Positions 1 to 8,530 of a stretch of 64,000 bases of DNA are shown here, piece by piece. Both the position numbers and the translations under genes were made by a program. The notes under the pieces are model-generated. The model ran no database searches and was not told the origin of the DNA. It saw nothing but the letters and a program-made list of their open reading frames with translations. Positions within the stretch are counted from its first letter, which is position 1. The number at the start of each line of letters is the position of its first letter. Origin of the DNA: Frigoribacterium sp. SL97 (GTDB lineage: Bacteria; Actinomycetota; Actinomycetes; Actinomycetales; Microbacteriaceae); NCBI RefSeq assembly GCF_026625765.1, contig NZ_CP113062.1, positions 1,674,001-1,738,000 on the forward strand. The letters run 5' to 3'.

Positions 1-1601
1 ATCTGGATCGCCCCGAAGTCGTCGCGGCTCAGGCCGCCCTCGTTCGCCAGGGCACCCACGATCTGACGCGGCTCGACACGGTGACGACGACCGACCTCGA
101 TTCGGTAGGCGGTCATCGGCTTCGACGTCCGCGGGCCACGCTCACGGCGCTCGCCCCGGTCGTCGTCGCGACCAGCGCGCGGGGCACGGTCGTCGCGCTC
201 GCGCAGCGGACGCTCGTCGCGCTGCGGGCGCTCGTCCTTCGGGTCGAGCAGCAGGGGCGTCTCGCCCTGGGCGACCACGGCGAGTGCGGCGGCGACGTCG
301 GCCTCGGGCACGTCGTGGTGCTCGACGTAGTGGCTGATGATGTCGCGGAACGCCGAGATGCGGCTGTCCTGCGACAGGGCCTCGGTGATCGCGTCGTCGA
401 AGCGGGTGAGGCGCGTGCTGTTGACGTCCTCGACCGTCGGCAGCTGCATCTGCGTGAGCGGCTGGCGGGTGGCCTTCTCGATCGCACCCAGCAGACGACG
501 CTCGCGCGGCGTGACGAAGCTGATCGCGGCACCGCTCCGGCCGGCACGGCCGGTGCGGCCGATGCGGTGCACGTACGACTCGGTGTCGATCGGGATGTCG
601 TAGTTGACGACGTGGCTGATGCGGTCGACGTCGAGACCGCGGGCCGCGACGTCGGTCGCCACGAGGATGTCGAGCTTGCCGCTCTTCAGCTGGTTGACCG
701 TGCGCTCGCGCTGGGCCTGGGCGACGTCACCGCTGATCGCCGCGGCCGAGTAGCCGCGGGCACGCAGCTTCTCGGCGAGGGTCTCGGTCTCGCTCTTCGT
801 GCGGACGAAGATGATCATGCCCTCGAAGTTCTCGACCTCGAGGATGCGCGTCAGAGCGTCGACCTTCTGCGGGTACGACACCATCAGGTAGCGCTGGGTC
901 GTGTTGACCGAGGTCGTGGTCTTGGCCTTGACCGTGATCTCTTCGGCGTCGTTGAGGTACTGCTTCGAGATGCGACGGATCTGGGGCGGCATGGTGGCCG
1001 AGAACAGGGCCACCTGCTTGTCGTCGGGGGTGTCGGCGAGGATCGTCTCGACGTCCTCCGCGAAGCCCATCTTCAGCATCTCGTCGGCCTCGTCGAGCAC
1101 GAGGTACTTGAGTTCGCTGAGGTCGAGGGTGCCCTTGGCGAGGTGGTCCATGATGCGACCGGGCGTGCCGACGACGACGTGGACGCCGCGGCGGAGCGCG
1201 CTCAGCTGGACGCCGTACGCCTGGCCGCCGTAGACGGGCAGGACGTGGACGCCGCGCATGCCGGAGGCGAACTGCTCGAACGCCTCGCAGACCTGCAACG
1301 CGAGTTCGCGCGTCGGCGACAGCACGAGGGCCTGCGGCTTCTTGGCCGACACGTCGAGGCGCGAGAGGATGGGCAGGGCGAAGGCCGCGGTCTTGCCGGT
1401 GCCGGTCTGCGCGAGTCCGACGACGTCGCGGCCGTCGAGCAGGGTGGGGATCGTGGCGGCCTGGATGGCCGAAGGGGTCTCGTAGCCGATCTCGCGGATG
1501 GCCTTCAGGACCTGGTCGCTCAAGCCCAGATCGGCGAACGTCGGCGTCGTGTCGGCTTGCTCTGTGGCGTCGCTCGGGGCTTGCTCGGTGGTGTCACTCA
1601 T
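1..1601 (-). CDS. DEAD-box ATP-dependent RNA helicase (DeaD/CsdA-like), 3' end off window
   Basis: Unwinds RNA duplexes with ATP, probably in ribosome assembly or mRNA turnover in the cytoplasm. At least 533 residues are visible. The motifs run in order: Q motif near 22-47, Walker A AQTGTGKT at 64-71, PTREL, TPGR, DEAD at 170-173, LFSATMP, and the helicase C motifs VATDVAARGLDV and HRIGRTGRAG. A charged RGDD/ERR-rich linker leads into what looks like the start of a DbpA-type RNA-binding tail, cut by the left edge. The ATG at 1601 places the Q motif at the usual distance from the N terminus. The family is certain; the paralogue (DeaD, CsdA or DbpA) is not. Confidence 0.93.
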   Translation of the reverse strand, partial: MSDTTEQAPSDATEQADTTPTFADLGLSDQVLKAIREIGYETPSAIQAATIPTLLDGRDVVGLAQTGTGKTAAFALPILSRLDVSAKKPQALVLSPTRELALQVCEAFEQFASGMRGVHVLPVYGGQAYGVQLSALRRGVHVVVGTPGRIMDHLAKGTLDLSELKYLVLDEADEMLKMGFAEDVETILADTPDDKQVALFSATMPPQIRRISKQYLNDAEEITVKAKTTTSVNTTQRYLMVSYPQKVDALTRILEVENFEGMIIFVRTKSETETLAEKLRARGYSAAAISGDVAQAQRERTVNQLKSGKLDILVATDVAARGLDVDRISHVVNYDIPIDTESYVHRIGRTGRAGRSGAAISFVTPRERRLLGAIEKATRQPLTQMQLPTVEDVNSTRLTRFDDAITEALSQDSRISAFRDIISHYVEHHDVPEADVAAALAVVAQGETPLLLDPKDERPQRDERPLRERDDRAPRAGRDDDRGERRERGPRTSKPMTAYRIEVGRRHRVEPRQIVGALANEGGLSRDDFGAIQ

Positions 1602-1639
1602 GGTGCAACGGTAGCTTGTCCGGGCCCTCTGCTGTTGCT

Positions 1640-1656
1640 CCCGCCCGCGAGGCGGG
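1640..1656 (-). terminator. Hairpin between the membrane protein and the helicase gene
   Basis: CCCGCC and GGCGGG are separated by a 5-base loop, just past the stop of the gene at 1662-2165 and upstream of the helicase start. It could end transcription of the upstream gene or structure the helicase leader. No T-run follows. Confidence 0.4.
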
Positions 1657-1661
1657 CCGAG

Positions 1662-2165
1662 TCAGGTCGGTGCGAGGGGCAGCACCGTCGCGACGAGCGT
1701 GGTCACGACGACCACCGTGGTCAGCGCGGAGGTCGCGACGGCGAGTCGGCGCAGGGCCCGGGACCGGCCCGGCCGTCGCCCGACCGTGGCCGACACGAGG
1801 GCCGTCACGGCGAAGGCCGCCGAGGTCAGGCCGAGCACGGGCGTCGACGCTCGGCGACCTCGAGCGAGGTCCAGCGGCAACCCGGTTGCTCCCTCGTCCA
1901 GCTCGCCCCAGCCCCACGCGACGTACCCGGCGGCGGCGACCGCCGACAGGGCCAGCGCGAGTGCGGGCTGGTGGGGGATCGGCTCGCGGTGGACGGAGAC
2001 GCTCGGCGGGCCTCGTCGAGGGGGACGCCGGGGGCGGAGGATCGGGTCGCCGGGGTCGAGGGTGTCGTCGAGCAGGAGTCGGCCCCGACGGCGGAGCACG
2101 ATCACCTCGTCGACCGGACGGGGTTGCCACGAGTCCGGTTTCTGCTCCTTCGCAGGGGGCGACAC
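1662..2165 (-). CDS. Hypothetical membrane protein, 167 aa
   Basis: No family recognised. The N-terminal half is charged and proline-rich and includes an RRRGRLLLDD stretch. It is followed by a hydrophobic span around residues 68-84 and two more in the last third (about 108-125 and 143-163), so the protein probably sits in the membrane with a cytoplasmic head. It lies upstream of the helicase on the same strand, with a 60-bp gap holding a hairpin. Codon use matches the neighbours, which supports a real gene. An overlapping frame on the other strand is equally open because of the high GC. Confidence 0.6.
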   Translation of the reverse strand: MSPPAKEQKPDSWQPRPVDEVIVLRRRGRLLLDDTLDPGDPILRPRRPPRRGPPSVSVHREPIPHQPALALALSAVAAAGYVAWGWGELDEGATGLPLDLARGRRASTPVLGLTSAAFAVTALVSATVGRRPGRSRALRRLAVATSALTTVVVVTTLVATVLPLAPT

Positions 2166-2272
2166 GGTCGTTAGCCTACCGGTCGTCAGCCGAACGGACG
2201 GGCCTCCGTGTCGGCGGCCCGAAGTAGTCTTCTCGACGACCGATCCCGCCCCGCGACACCCCGAAGGACGAT

Positions 2273-3127
2273 GTGCAACCGACGTACCGCACCGCCAGCG
2301 GTCGACTCTTCCAGGCCGACTGCCTCGAGGTCCTCGCCGAGCTCGACGACGAGTCCGTCGACCTCGTGTTCGCCGATCCGCCGTTCAACCTGGGCAAGGT
2401 CTACGGCGCGGGCATCGACGACTCGCTCGACGAAGACGCCTACCTGGCCTGGTGCGGTCGGTGGATCGCCGAATGCGTCCGCGTGCTCCGGCCGGGCGGT
2501 TCCTTCTACCTGTTCAACCTCCCTCGCTGGAACATCGAACTGGGCCACGTGCTGAACGGCGAGGGCATGACCTTCCGTCACTGGGTCGCGGTCGACATCA
2601 AGTACGGTCTGCCGATCCCCAACAAGCTCTACCCGTCGCACTACTCGCTGCTCTACTACAGCAAGGGCAAGCCGTCGCGCTTCGTCCGTCCCCGCCTGCC
2701 GATCCAGGTCTGCCGGCACTGCGGCCGGGACATCAAGGACTACGGCGGTCACCGCAGCAAGCTGCACCCGGACGGCATCAACCTGACCGACGTCTGGCTC
2801 GACATCCCGCCCGTGCGACACCGGGCGACGAAGACCCGCGGGGCGAACGAGCTCAGCGAGAAGCTGCTCGAGCGCGTGTTGACCATCAGTTCCGAGCCCG
2901 GCGACCTCGTCCTCGACCCCTTCGGCGGGTCGGGCACCACCTACGCCGTGGCCGAGAAGATGCACCGACACTGGGTCGGCGCCGAGATCGGCGACGTCCA
3001 GCCGATCATCCGCCGCCTCGAGGGCGAGGACGCCCAGGTCGAGCTGCCGGGGCGCGGCGACACGGGGCGCGGCGACACGGGCCGCGGGGACGCCGGGCGC
3101 GGGGTGACCGCCGGGGCCGAGCGCTAG
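2273..3127 (+). CDS. Orphan DNA methyltransferase, N4/N6 beta class
   Basis: S-adenosylmethionine-dependent methylation of adenine or cytosine amino groups in DNA. The catalytic motif IV, DPPF, is at residues 35-38, and the SAM-binding motif FGGSGTT comes late, near residues 216-223. That IV-before-I order marks the beta class. The middle contains a Cys/His group (CRHCG) that may belong to the target-recognition part. The GTG start has a GAAGGA site at suitable spacing. The tail carries tandem GRGDT/GRGDA units from a 15-bp DNA repeat. There is no restriction endonuclease beside it, so an epigenetic or regulatory role is more likely than restriction-modification. The target sequence cannot be read from the gene. 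Confidence 0.88.
   Translation: MQPTYRTASGRLFQADCLEVLAELDDESVDLVFADPPFNLGKVYGAGIDDSLDEDAYLAWCGRWIAECVRVLRPGGSFYLFNLPRWNIELGHVLNGEGMTFRHWVAVDIKYGLPIPNKLYPSHYSLLYYSKGKPSRFVRPRLPIQVCRHCGRDIKDYGGHRSKLHPDGINLTDVWLDIPPVRHRATKTRGANELSEKLLERVLTISSEPGDLVLDPFGGSGTTYAVAEKMHRHWVGAEIGDVQPIIRRLEGEDAQVELPGRGDTGRGDTGRGDAGRGVTAGAER
3052..3105 (+). repeat. 15-bp tandem repeat in the methyltransferase tail
   Basis: About three and a half near-identical copies of a 15-bp unit (CGCGGCGACACGGGG and variants) encode repeated GRGDT at the C terminus. It is a likely slippage tract in frame with the gene. Confidence 0.75.
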
Positions 3128-4890
3128 CCGTTCGAGGTCGCCGCGTCTGCCGGGGGCTCTGCGGATCGGACCGGAGTCGAGAGAGCGACCCCGGGCAGGC
3201 GGGGGGCCGTGGGGTCCGCGAGGCGCGGGCGTTCAGGGGTGGGGCTCGGCTTCGAGACCGTCTCGGTGGCCGACGGCACCACGGGGATCGGTGCGGTGGG
3301 CGTGGGCGCGGGCGACGCGACCGACGGCTCCGCGACGCGGGGCGACGCGACCGACGGCTCCGCGACGGGTGCCTCCGCGGCGACCGTCGGGACGATGATG
3401 CTGATCGGCGTCGTGTCCGTGTGGAGCGACTGCACCCGCACGCGCTTGGCCCGGCGCAACCACCGGCGCGCGCCCGGGGTCGCGAGCAGGCTGCCGAGCA
3501 CGAGTCCCGCGCCGATCGCGAGGGTCGTCAGCATCGAGAACACGAAGTCGACCTCGGCGCCGTCGTTGCCGGCCATGAAGTTGAGCAGCGACGACGCGAC
3601 GGCGAGCGACGGCAGCAGCGACCCGCAGAACGCCGGCACGGCGATGACCGTCGCCGCCGTCCGCAGACGAGCCGCGGCCACGGTCGAGAGCGCTCCGAGC
3701 AGGGTCGCCGCGACGAACGTGGCCCCCATGAGCGGCAGGCCGAGCTGGCGCAGGGTGAAGAGCGAGAGGTTGCCGACCAGGGCGACGCCGATCGTGATCG
3801 GGATCATGCGTGCGGTCGACCCCTGCGCGATCGAGTTGGCCGACGCGGCGGCGAAGCTCGAGATGAGCGAGAGCCAGAGCGGCAGAGCCTGCAGGGTGAT
3901 GTTCGTCGGGTCGACCTCGATGTCCGCGAACCGTGCGGTCACGGCGAGTCCGGCCGGGATGCCGCACACGACCCCGGCGACGATCAGCCCGATCACCAGG
4001 GCGCGCCCGACCGCCATCGACCGGAAGCCCGAGATCGCGTCCTGGGCCCAGGTGACGATCGTGGGGTGCGGCAGGACGAGGACGACCACGGCCGCGACCA
4101 ACGCCGCCGCGCCTCCCGGGGTCAGCAGCCCCGCCCAGATGCCGAGCGTGCCGAGTGCGGCGGTGGATGCGGCCTGCAGGCCGATGACGAAGAACTGGGG
4201 GATGCCGCGGGCGGTCAGCCCCCGGCCGGACGTCATGATGCCGATCATCACCACGAAGGCGCCGACGGCGGCCTGCCACGTGCCGCCGGCCTGCAGCGTC
4301 ACGGAGACGCCCAGCAGGCCCATCGCCAGGTCGGTCATCCATGAGGGCCACCTGGGCGGGGACTTCAAGACCTCGACGAGGCCGGCCACCGCCTCGGTCA
4401 TGTCGCGGTCGTCGTGCAGCAGGTCGTCGACGATCTGGTAGACCCTCGACAGCCGGTGCAGGTTCGAGCCCTCGGCGTAGATGACCCGGGTCTTGACCAA
4501 CGGGTTGACGCCGGCCGGGGCGTACTGGATGGTGATCGCCGTGCCCGTGATGTCGAGCTCGAGCGGGGCCAGGTTCCACTTGGTGCTCACGGCCACGATC
4601 GCGACCTCGGTGCTGCGGACGTCGGCACCCGACGACAGCATGACGTCGCCCAGGTCGAGGCAGAAGTCGACGATCTGACGGGGCGAGTAGAGGTCGCCGC
4701 CGATGCCGTGCTCGGGCGTCGTGCCCTCGTAGATGGTGCCGCGCAGTCGCGCCCGGACGTCGCGCAGTTCGTGCTGGTTGACCAGTCGTGACTGGGCGGG
4801 CCCCTTCGGCCTGCCCTTCGGGGCCTTGGGCACCCGCGGCGGTCGGGGCTTGACCGGGGTGGGCCGCTCAGGGCGCCTGGTGTCCGACAC
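3124..4890 (-). CDS. ThrE-type threonine/serine exporter family protein
   Basis: Probable export of threonine/serine or related amino acids through the inner membrane. A basic N-terminal tail is followed by the soluble ThrE N-terminal domain (roughly 60-200) and about ten hydrophobic spans up to about residue 490. The Ala/Pro/Ser-rich C-terminal tail carries a direct duplication of a VAEPSVASP unit. The GTG at 4890 is chosen because GGAAGAGGTCAGC stands directly before it; a GTG at 4911 adds seven residues without a visible site. The stop codon interlocks with that of the convergent methyltransferase in a single CTAG. The family is clear from sequence; the substrate is inferred from the family. 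Confidence 0.85.
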   Translation of the reverse strand: MSDTRRPERPTPVKPRPPRVPKAPKGRPKGPAQSRLVNQHELRDVRARLRGTIYEGTTPEHGIGGDLYSPRQIVDFCLDLGDVMLSSGADVRSTEVAIVAVSTKWNLAPLELDITGTAITIQYAPAGVNPLVKTRVIYAEGSNLHRLSRVYQIVDDLLHDDRDMTEAVAGLVEVLKSPPRWPSWMTDLAMGLLGVSVTLQAGGTWQAAVGAFVVMIGIMTSGRGLTARGIPQFFVIGLQAASTAALGTLGIWAGLLTPGGAAALVAAVVVLVLPHPTIVTWAQDAISGFRSMAVGRALVIGLIVAGVVCGIPAGLAVTARFADIEVDPTNITLQALPLWLSLISSFAAASANSIAQGSTARMIPITIGVALVGNLSLFTLRQLGLPLMGATFVAATLLGALSTVAAARLRTAATVIAVPAFCGSLLPSLAVASSLLNFMAGNDGAEVDFVFSMLTTLAIGAGLVLGSLLATPGARRWLRRAKRVRVQSLHTDTTPISIIVPTVAAEAPVAEPSVASPRVAEPSVASPAPTPTAPIPVVPSATETVSKPSPTPERPRLADPTAPRLPGVALSTPVRSAEPPADAATSNG

Positions 4891-5020
4891 GCTGACCTCT
4901 TCCTCGCTCACGACCGTCGGGCCGGGGCACCGCCGAGGCGGTCCCCGCGGACCCGTCCGTCGAGTCTAGGAGGCGCGGTGCCGGACGTCCGATCCCGTCG
5001 CGTCGAGCAGGTCGTCGCCC

Positions 5021-5569
5021 CTAGGACGCGTGGTCGGCGTCGTCGTCGTCGCCGCGCTCGGCCCGCGCCTCGCCCGCCTCGCCCCGCTCGCGTCCGGCGT
5101 CGGCCATGTCGCGGCGACCGTGGTCCGCACGCGTGGGGGCGTCGTCGCCGTCCCGCTCGGCGGCGTGCGCCCGGGCGTCGCGTTCGGCCTGCGCGACGAG
5201 CTCGGGGTCGTCGTCCATGTCGTCCTGCCCGCCGGCGAACGGCGACTGCGTCTGGGCCACGATGGCCTGCGAGGTCGAGCCGAGGATCACTCCCGGGTCG
5301 ACTCCCTTCTCGTGGGCGAGGGCGGCGGTGAGGCCGGCCGCAAGGCTGCCGCCGGCGGTGCCGAGGGTCGCCATGACGTCCTCCTGTCGAGGCGTCAGCG
5401 GTTCGTCGGTCAGCTCGGCGACGACCCCGCGGAGGTTCTCGTCGCTGGCCTCGACGGCCTCGGGGTCGCCCTGCGTGATGGCCGCGGCCTGGGACACGAT
5501 GGCGAGCGCGAGGGCCGCCGCCTCGTCTTCGGGCGTGCGACCGGCGGGCTCGTTCGTGTCCTGATCCAT
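5021..5569 (-). CDS. Hypothetical acidic protein, 182 aa
   Basis: No function recognised. Residues 1-110 are Ala-rich and probably helical (TPEDEAAALALAIVSQ, LTPRQEDVMATLG). The last 70 residues are almost entirely charged (Asp, Glu, Arg) and likely disordered. No membrane segment or signal peptide is seen. The ATG at 5569 begins MDQDTNEP; an upstream in-frame start would add 37 Arg/Pro-rich residues that look like shadow coding. It stands alone, divergent from the reductase gene at 5683. Confidence 0.6.
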   Translation of the reverse strand: MDQDTNEPAGRTPEDEAAALALAIVSQAAAITQGDPEAVEASDENLRGVVAELTDEPLTPRQEDVMATLGTAGGSLAAGLTAALAHEKGVDPGVILGSTSQAIVAQTQSPFAGGQDDMDDDPELVAQAERDARAHAAERDGDDAPTRADHGRRDMADAGRERGEAGEARAERGDDDDADHAS

Positions 5570-5682
5570 GGGCCGACCGTACGCCCGGGCCTCGTGCGGC
5601 CTGTCAGGCGGGAGGGGCGGGGTACGTCGGTGTGGACGCGCCGGCCGGGAATGCCGGGAGGCGCGATCGGCTTGGACCACGG

Positions 5683-6804
5683 ATGAGCACCACCGAGACC
5701 CCCCAGACCGACAGCACCCGGCCCGCCGCCCCGACGGTTCCGGGCACCGCCCTCGTGGTGGGCGCCAGCGGCATCACCGGCACCGCCCTCGTCGAGCAGT
5801 TGACGCGCGAGGGGTGGGACGTCCTGGCCCTCTCGCGCCGCGCCTCCTCGTCCGACGGGGTGACGGGCATCGCCGCCGACCTGACGAGTGCCGAGAGCCT
5901 GCGCACGGCGCTGGCGGACGCGAAGCCGACCCACGTGTTCTTCGCCGCCTGGCAGAAGCGCGACACCGAGGCGGAGAACATCGCGGTGAACGGCGCCATG
6001 GTCCGCGACCTGCTGGCCGCCCTCGACCACGCCCCCGTGCGACACGTGTCGCTCGTCACCGGGCTGAAGCACTACCTCGGCCCGTTCGAGGCCTACGGCA
6101 CGGGCGACATGCCCGACACGCCCTTCCACGAGGACGAGGAGCGCCTGCCCTACCCGAACTTCTACTACGCGCAGGAGGACGAACTCTTCGCCGCCGCCGA
6201 GCGCCAGGGGTTCACCTGGTCGGTGCACCGCTCGCACACCGTCATCGGGTTCGCCGTCGGCAACGCCATGAACATGGGGCTGACCATCGCCGTGCAGGCC
6301 GCGCTGAGCAAGCGCCTCGGCCGCCCGTTCACGTTCCCGGGCAGCGAGACGCAGTGGAACTCGCTCGTCGACGTCACCGACGCGGGCGTCCTCGCCGAGC
6401 AGATGATCTGGGCCGCGACCGACCCCGCCGGTGCCGACGAGCCGTTCAACATCGTCAACGGCGACGTGTTCCGCTGGCGCTGGCTGTGGCCCCGCCTGGC
6501 CGGCCACCTCGGCATCGACCCGGCCCTCGTCGAGGGCTTCGAGGGCGAGCCGCGTCCGCTCGAGCAGCAGATGGCCGGCCTCGAGCAGGAGTGGCGCGAC
6601 CTCGTCGCCGAGCACGACCTCGCCGAGCCCGACCTGTCGCGCGTCGCCTCGTGGTGGCACACCGACGGCGACCTCGGTCGCGACATCGAGGTCGTCACCG
6701 ACATGGGCAAGGCCCGCGACGCCGGGTTCACCCGGTACCGCCGCACCGAGCAGGCGTTCGTCGACCTGTTCGAGCGCTACCGCGCCGCCCGCCTGATCCC
6801 GTAG
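5683..6804 (+). CDS. PRISE-type NAD(P)H-dependent enone reductase (SDR superfamily)
   Basis: Probably reduces activated C=C bonds of enones with NADPH, as plant progesterone 5-beta-reductase and iridoid synthase do. The Rossmann motif GASGITG is at 27-33. The family signature GLKHYLGP near 127-134 supplies the catalytic Lys, and FYYAQED near 160-166 supplies the catalytic Tyr. Its 373-residue length is normal for the family. The ATG at 5683 puts the nucleotide-binding strand near the N terminus. The gene is monocistronic and ends at a strong bidirectional hairpin. The natural substrate is unknown; NAD-dependent epimerase is the looser label. Confidence 0.82.
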   Translation: MSTTETPQTDSTRPAAPTVPGTALVVGASGITGTALVEQLTREGWDVLALSRRASSSDGVTGIAADLTSAESLRTALADAKPTHVFFAAWQKRDTEAENIAVNGAMVRDLLAALDHAPVRHVSLVTGLKHYLGPFEAYGTGDMPDTPFHEDEERLPYPNFYYAQEDELFAAAERQGFTWSVHRSHTVIGFAVGNAMNMGLTIAVQAALSKRLGRPFTFPGSETQWNSLVDVTDAGVLAEQMIWAATDPAGADEPFNIVNGDVFRWRWLWPRLAGHLGIDPALVEGFEGEPRPLEQQMAGLEQEWRDLVAEHDLAEPDLSRVASWWHTDGDLGRDIEVVTDMGKARDAGFTRYRRTEQAFVDLFERYRAARLIP

Positions 6805-6818
6805 GCCTCGATCCGCCG

Positions 6819-6860
6819 AGGAGGCGCGGTGCCGGTGGCGAGACCGGCGCCGCGCCTCCT
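6819..6860. terminator. Bidirectional terminator built from two inverted copies of the AGGAGGCGC motif
   Basis: An 18-bp stem with one G-U wobble runs from AGGAGGCGCGG to CCGCGCCTCCT around a 6-base loop. It sits between the converging reductase and permease genes and could terminate both. Confidence 0.75.
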
Positions 6861-6865
6861 GCCGT

Positions 6866-8338
6866 CTACGCCCGGGGGTCGGCGCGCTCGGCGTCGGCGA
6901 TCGCGTCGCTCGGCACCGGCTTCCCCCGCCGCGACACGAAGGTCACGAGCCAGAGGACGACGCCGATCGCGAGCAGGCCGCCGGCGATCGTGTACTGCTC
7001 GGCGCCGCGACCGGAAGACACCGGCAGCACCAGCCAGAGGCAGGCCACGACGCCGACGATCGGCAGGACCGTGCCCGCCCGGAAGTGTCCGTGCGACACC
7101 GTGTCGCGACGCAACACGAGGACGACGACGTTGACCAGGGCGAACACCGTCAGCAGCAGCAGGGACGTCGTGCCTCCGAGCACGGCCACGATCGGGGACT
7201 CGGGCGAGAGCGAAACGTAGCCGATCAGCACCAGGCTGAGCGCCGTCGTGAAGACGATCGACGCCCACGGGGTCTGCCGCTTCCGGTGCACCCTGCCGAG
7301 GAAGCCCGGCAGCACGCCCTGCTTGCTCATGCCGTAGAGCAACCGGCTCGCCATCATCATGTTGATCAGGGCGCTGTTGGCGACGGCGAACATCGAGATG
7401 AACGGCAGCAGCCCGCCGATCGGGAAGTCCGGGGCGGCGGTGTTCACCACGGTGACCAGGGGGGTCTCGTTGTCGGCCAGGTCGCCGATCGGCACGATCG
7501 CCACGGCGCAGATCGAGACGAGCACGTAGATCACGGCGGTGATGCCGAGGCCGGTCAGCATGACCCTGGGGAAGACGCGGCTCGGGTCCTTGGTCTCCTC
7601 CGCCATGTTGACCGAGTCCTCGAAGCCGACCATGGCGAAGAAGGCGAGCGACGTCGCGGTGCTGACGCTCAGCAGCAGCGACTTGTCGCCCGGCGTCTCG
7701 AAGAGCACCACCTGGCCCCAGTCCGCGTTGCCGCCGGCGATGAACCAGAACCCGATCAGGATCACCATGACGAGGCCCGACAGCTCGATCAGGGTGAGGA
7801 CGACGTTCGCCTTGACGCTCTCGCTGACCCCGCGGAAGTTCACGGCCATCACGAGCAGCATGAACGCCATCGCGATCAGCATCACCGCCGAGTTCGACAG
7901 GTCGACGCCGATGCCCGCCGCCAGGTTGGCCGCGAACGCCCGTGACGCCGTCGACGCGCTCGTGATGCCCGAACACATCACCACGAAGCACACGATGAAC
8001 GTCACGAAGTGGATGCCGAACGCCTTGTGCACGTAGAGGGCCGCGCCGGCGGTCTGCGGGTACTTCGTCACGAGCTCGAGGTACGAGAACGCCGTCACGA
8101 GGGCCACGGCGAACGCGATCAGGAACGGCAACCACGCCGCACCGCCGACCTCGGCCGCGACCTGCCCGGTCAGGGCGTAGACGCCCGTGCCGAGGATGTC
8201 GCCGACGATGAACAACAACAGCAGCTTCGGGCCGATCGCCCGCTTCAGCTCGGTGGGGCTCTCGCCCGTGTCGGTCGTGGGCGGCTGCGCCTGGTTCGCG
8301 GACCGGGGGTTCGGGGGCTGCTGGTTCGTCGTCGACAT
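6866..8338 (-). CDS. APC-superfamily amino acid permease
   Basis: Secondary transporter, probably importing an amino acid or polyamine with protons or by exchange. A polar N-terminal tail of about 35 residues leads into twelve or so hydrophobic spans. The first carries the APC signature GDILGTGVYALTG, with later conserved stretches FFAMVGFED and NEETKDPSR-like NMAEETKDPSR. Its 490 residues match the family. The ATG at 8338 has an ideal GGAGGTCAGC site. It is divergent from the molybdoenzyme gene and ends at the shared hairpin. The substrate cannot be assigned from sequence. Confidence 0.9.
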   Translation of the reverse strand: MSTTNQQPPNPRSANQAQPPTTDTGESPTELKRAIGPKLLLLFIVGDILGTGVYALTGQVAAEVGGAAWLPFLIAFAVALVTAFSYLELVTKYPQTAGAALYVHKAFGIHFVTFIVCFVVMCSGITSASTASRAFAANLAAGIGVDLSNSAVMLIAMAFMLLVMAVNFRGVSESVKANVVLTLIELSGLVMVILIGFWFIAGGNADWGQVVLFETPGDKSLLLSVSTATSLAFFAMVGFEDSVNMAEETKDPSRVFPRVMLTGLGITAVIYVLVSICAVAIVPIGDLADNETPLVTVVNTAAPDFPIGGLLPFISMFAVANSALINMMMASRLLYGMSKQGVLPGFLGRVHRKRQTPWASIVFTTALSLVLIGYVSLSPESPIVAVLGGTTSLLLLTVFALVNVVVLVLRRDTVSHGHFRAGTVLPIVGVVACLWLVLPVSSGRGAEQYTIAGGLLAIGVVLWLVTFVSRRGKPVPSDAIADAERADPRA

Positions 8339-8530
8339 GCTGACCTCCGGGGCGCATCGGTGTGTCTCGGGCGTTCCGGTCATCCTGCTCCCGCCGGAGC
8401 GGCAGCGGAAGAGGCGGCCGGACATCGTCACACCCCCGACACAGAGGCGGCGTCCGCCCGACACCAGGAGGCGCGTCCCCGGTTGCCGGGACGCAGGCGG
8501 TTCCCGAGCCACGCGTCGTACCCTGAGCCC

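Noticed and set aside
1699..4344. An 881-codon frame on the plus strand across the methyltransferase and exporter
   Set aside because: Arg/Gly/Pro composition typical of shadow frames in GC-rich DNA; it overlaps two recognised genes in other frames.
5069..5568. Alternative plus-strand frames over the acidic hypothetical gene
   Set aside because: They are Val/Arg-rich with no ribosome site. The minus-strand frame ends and starts cleanly, though it remains of moderate confidence.
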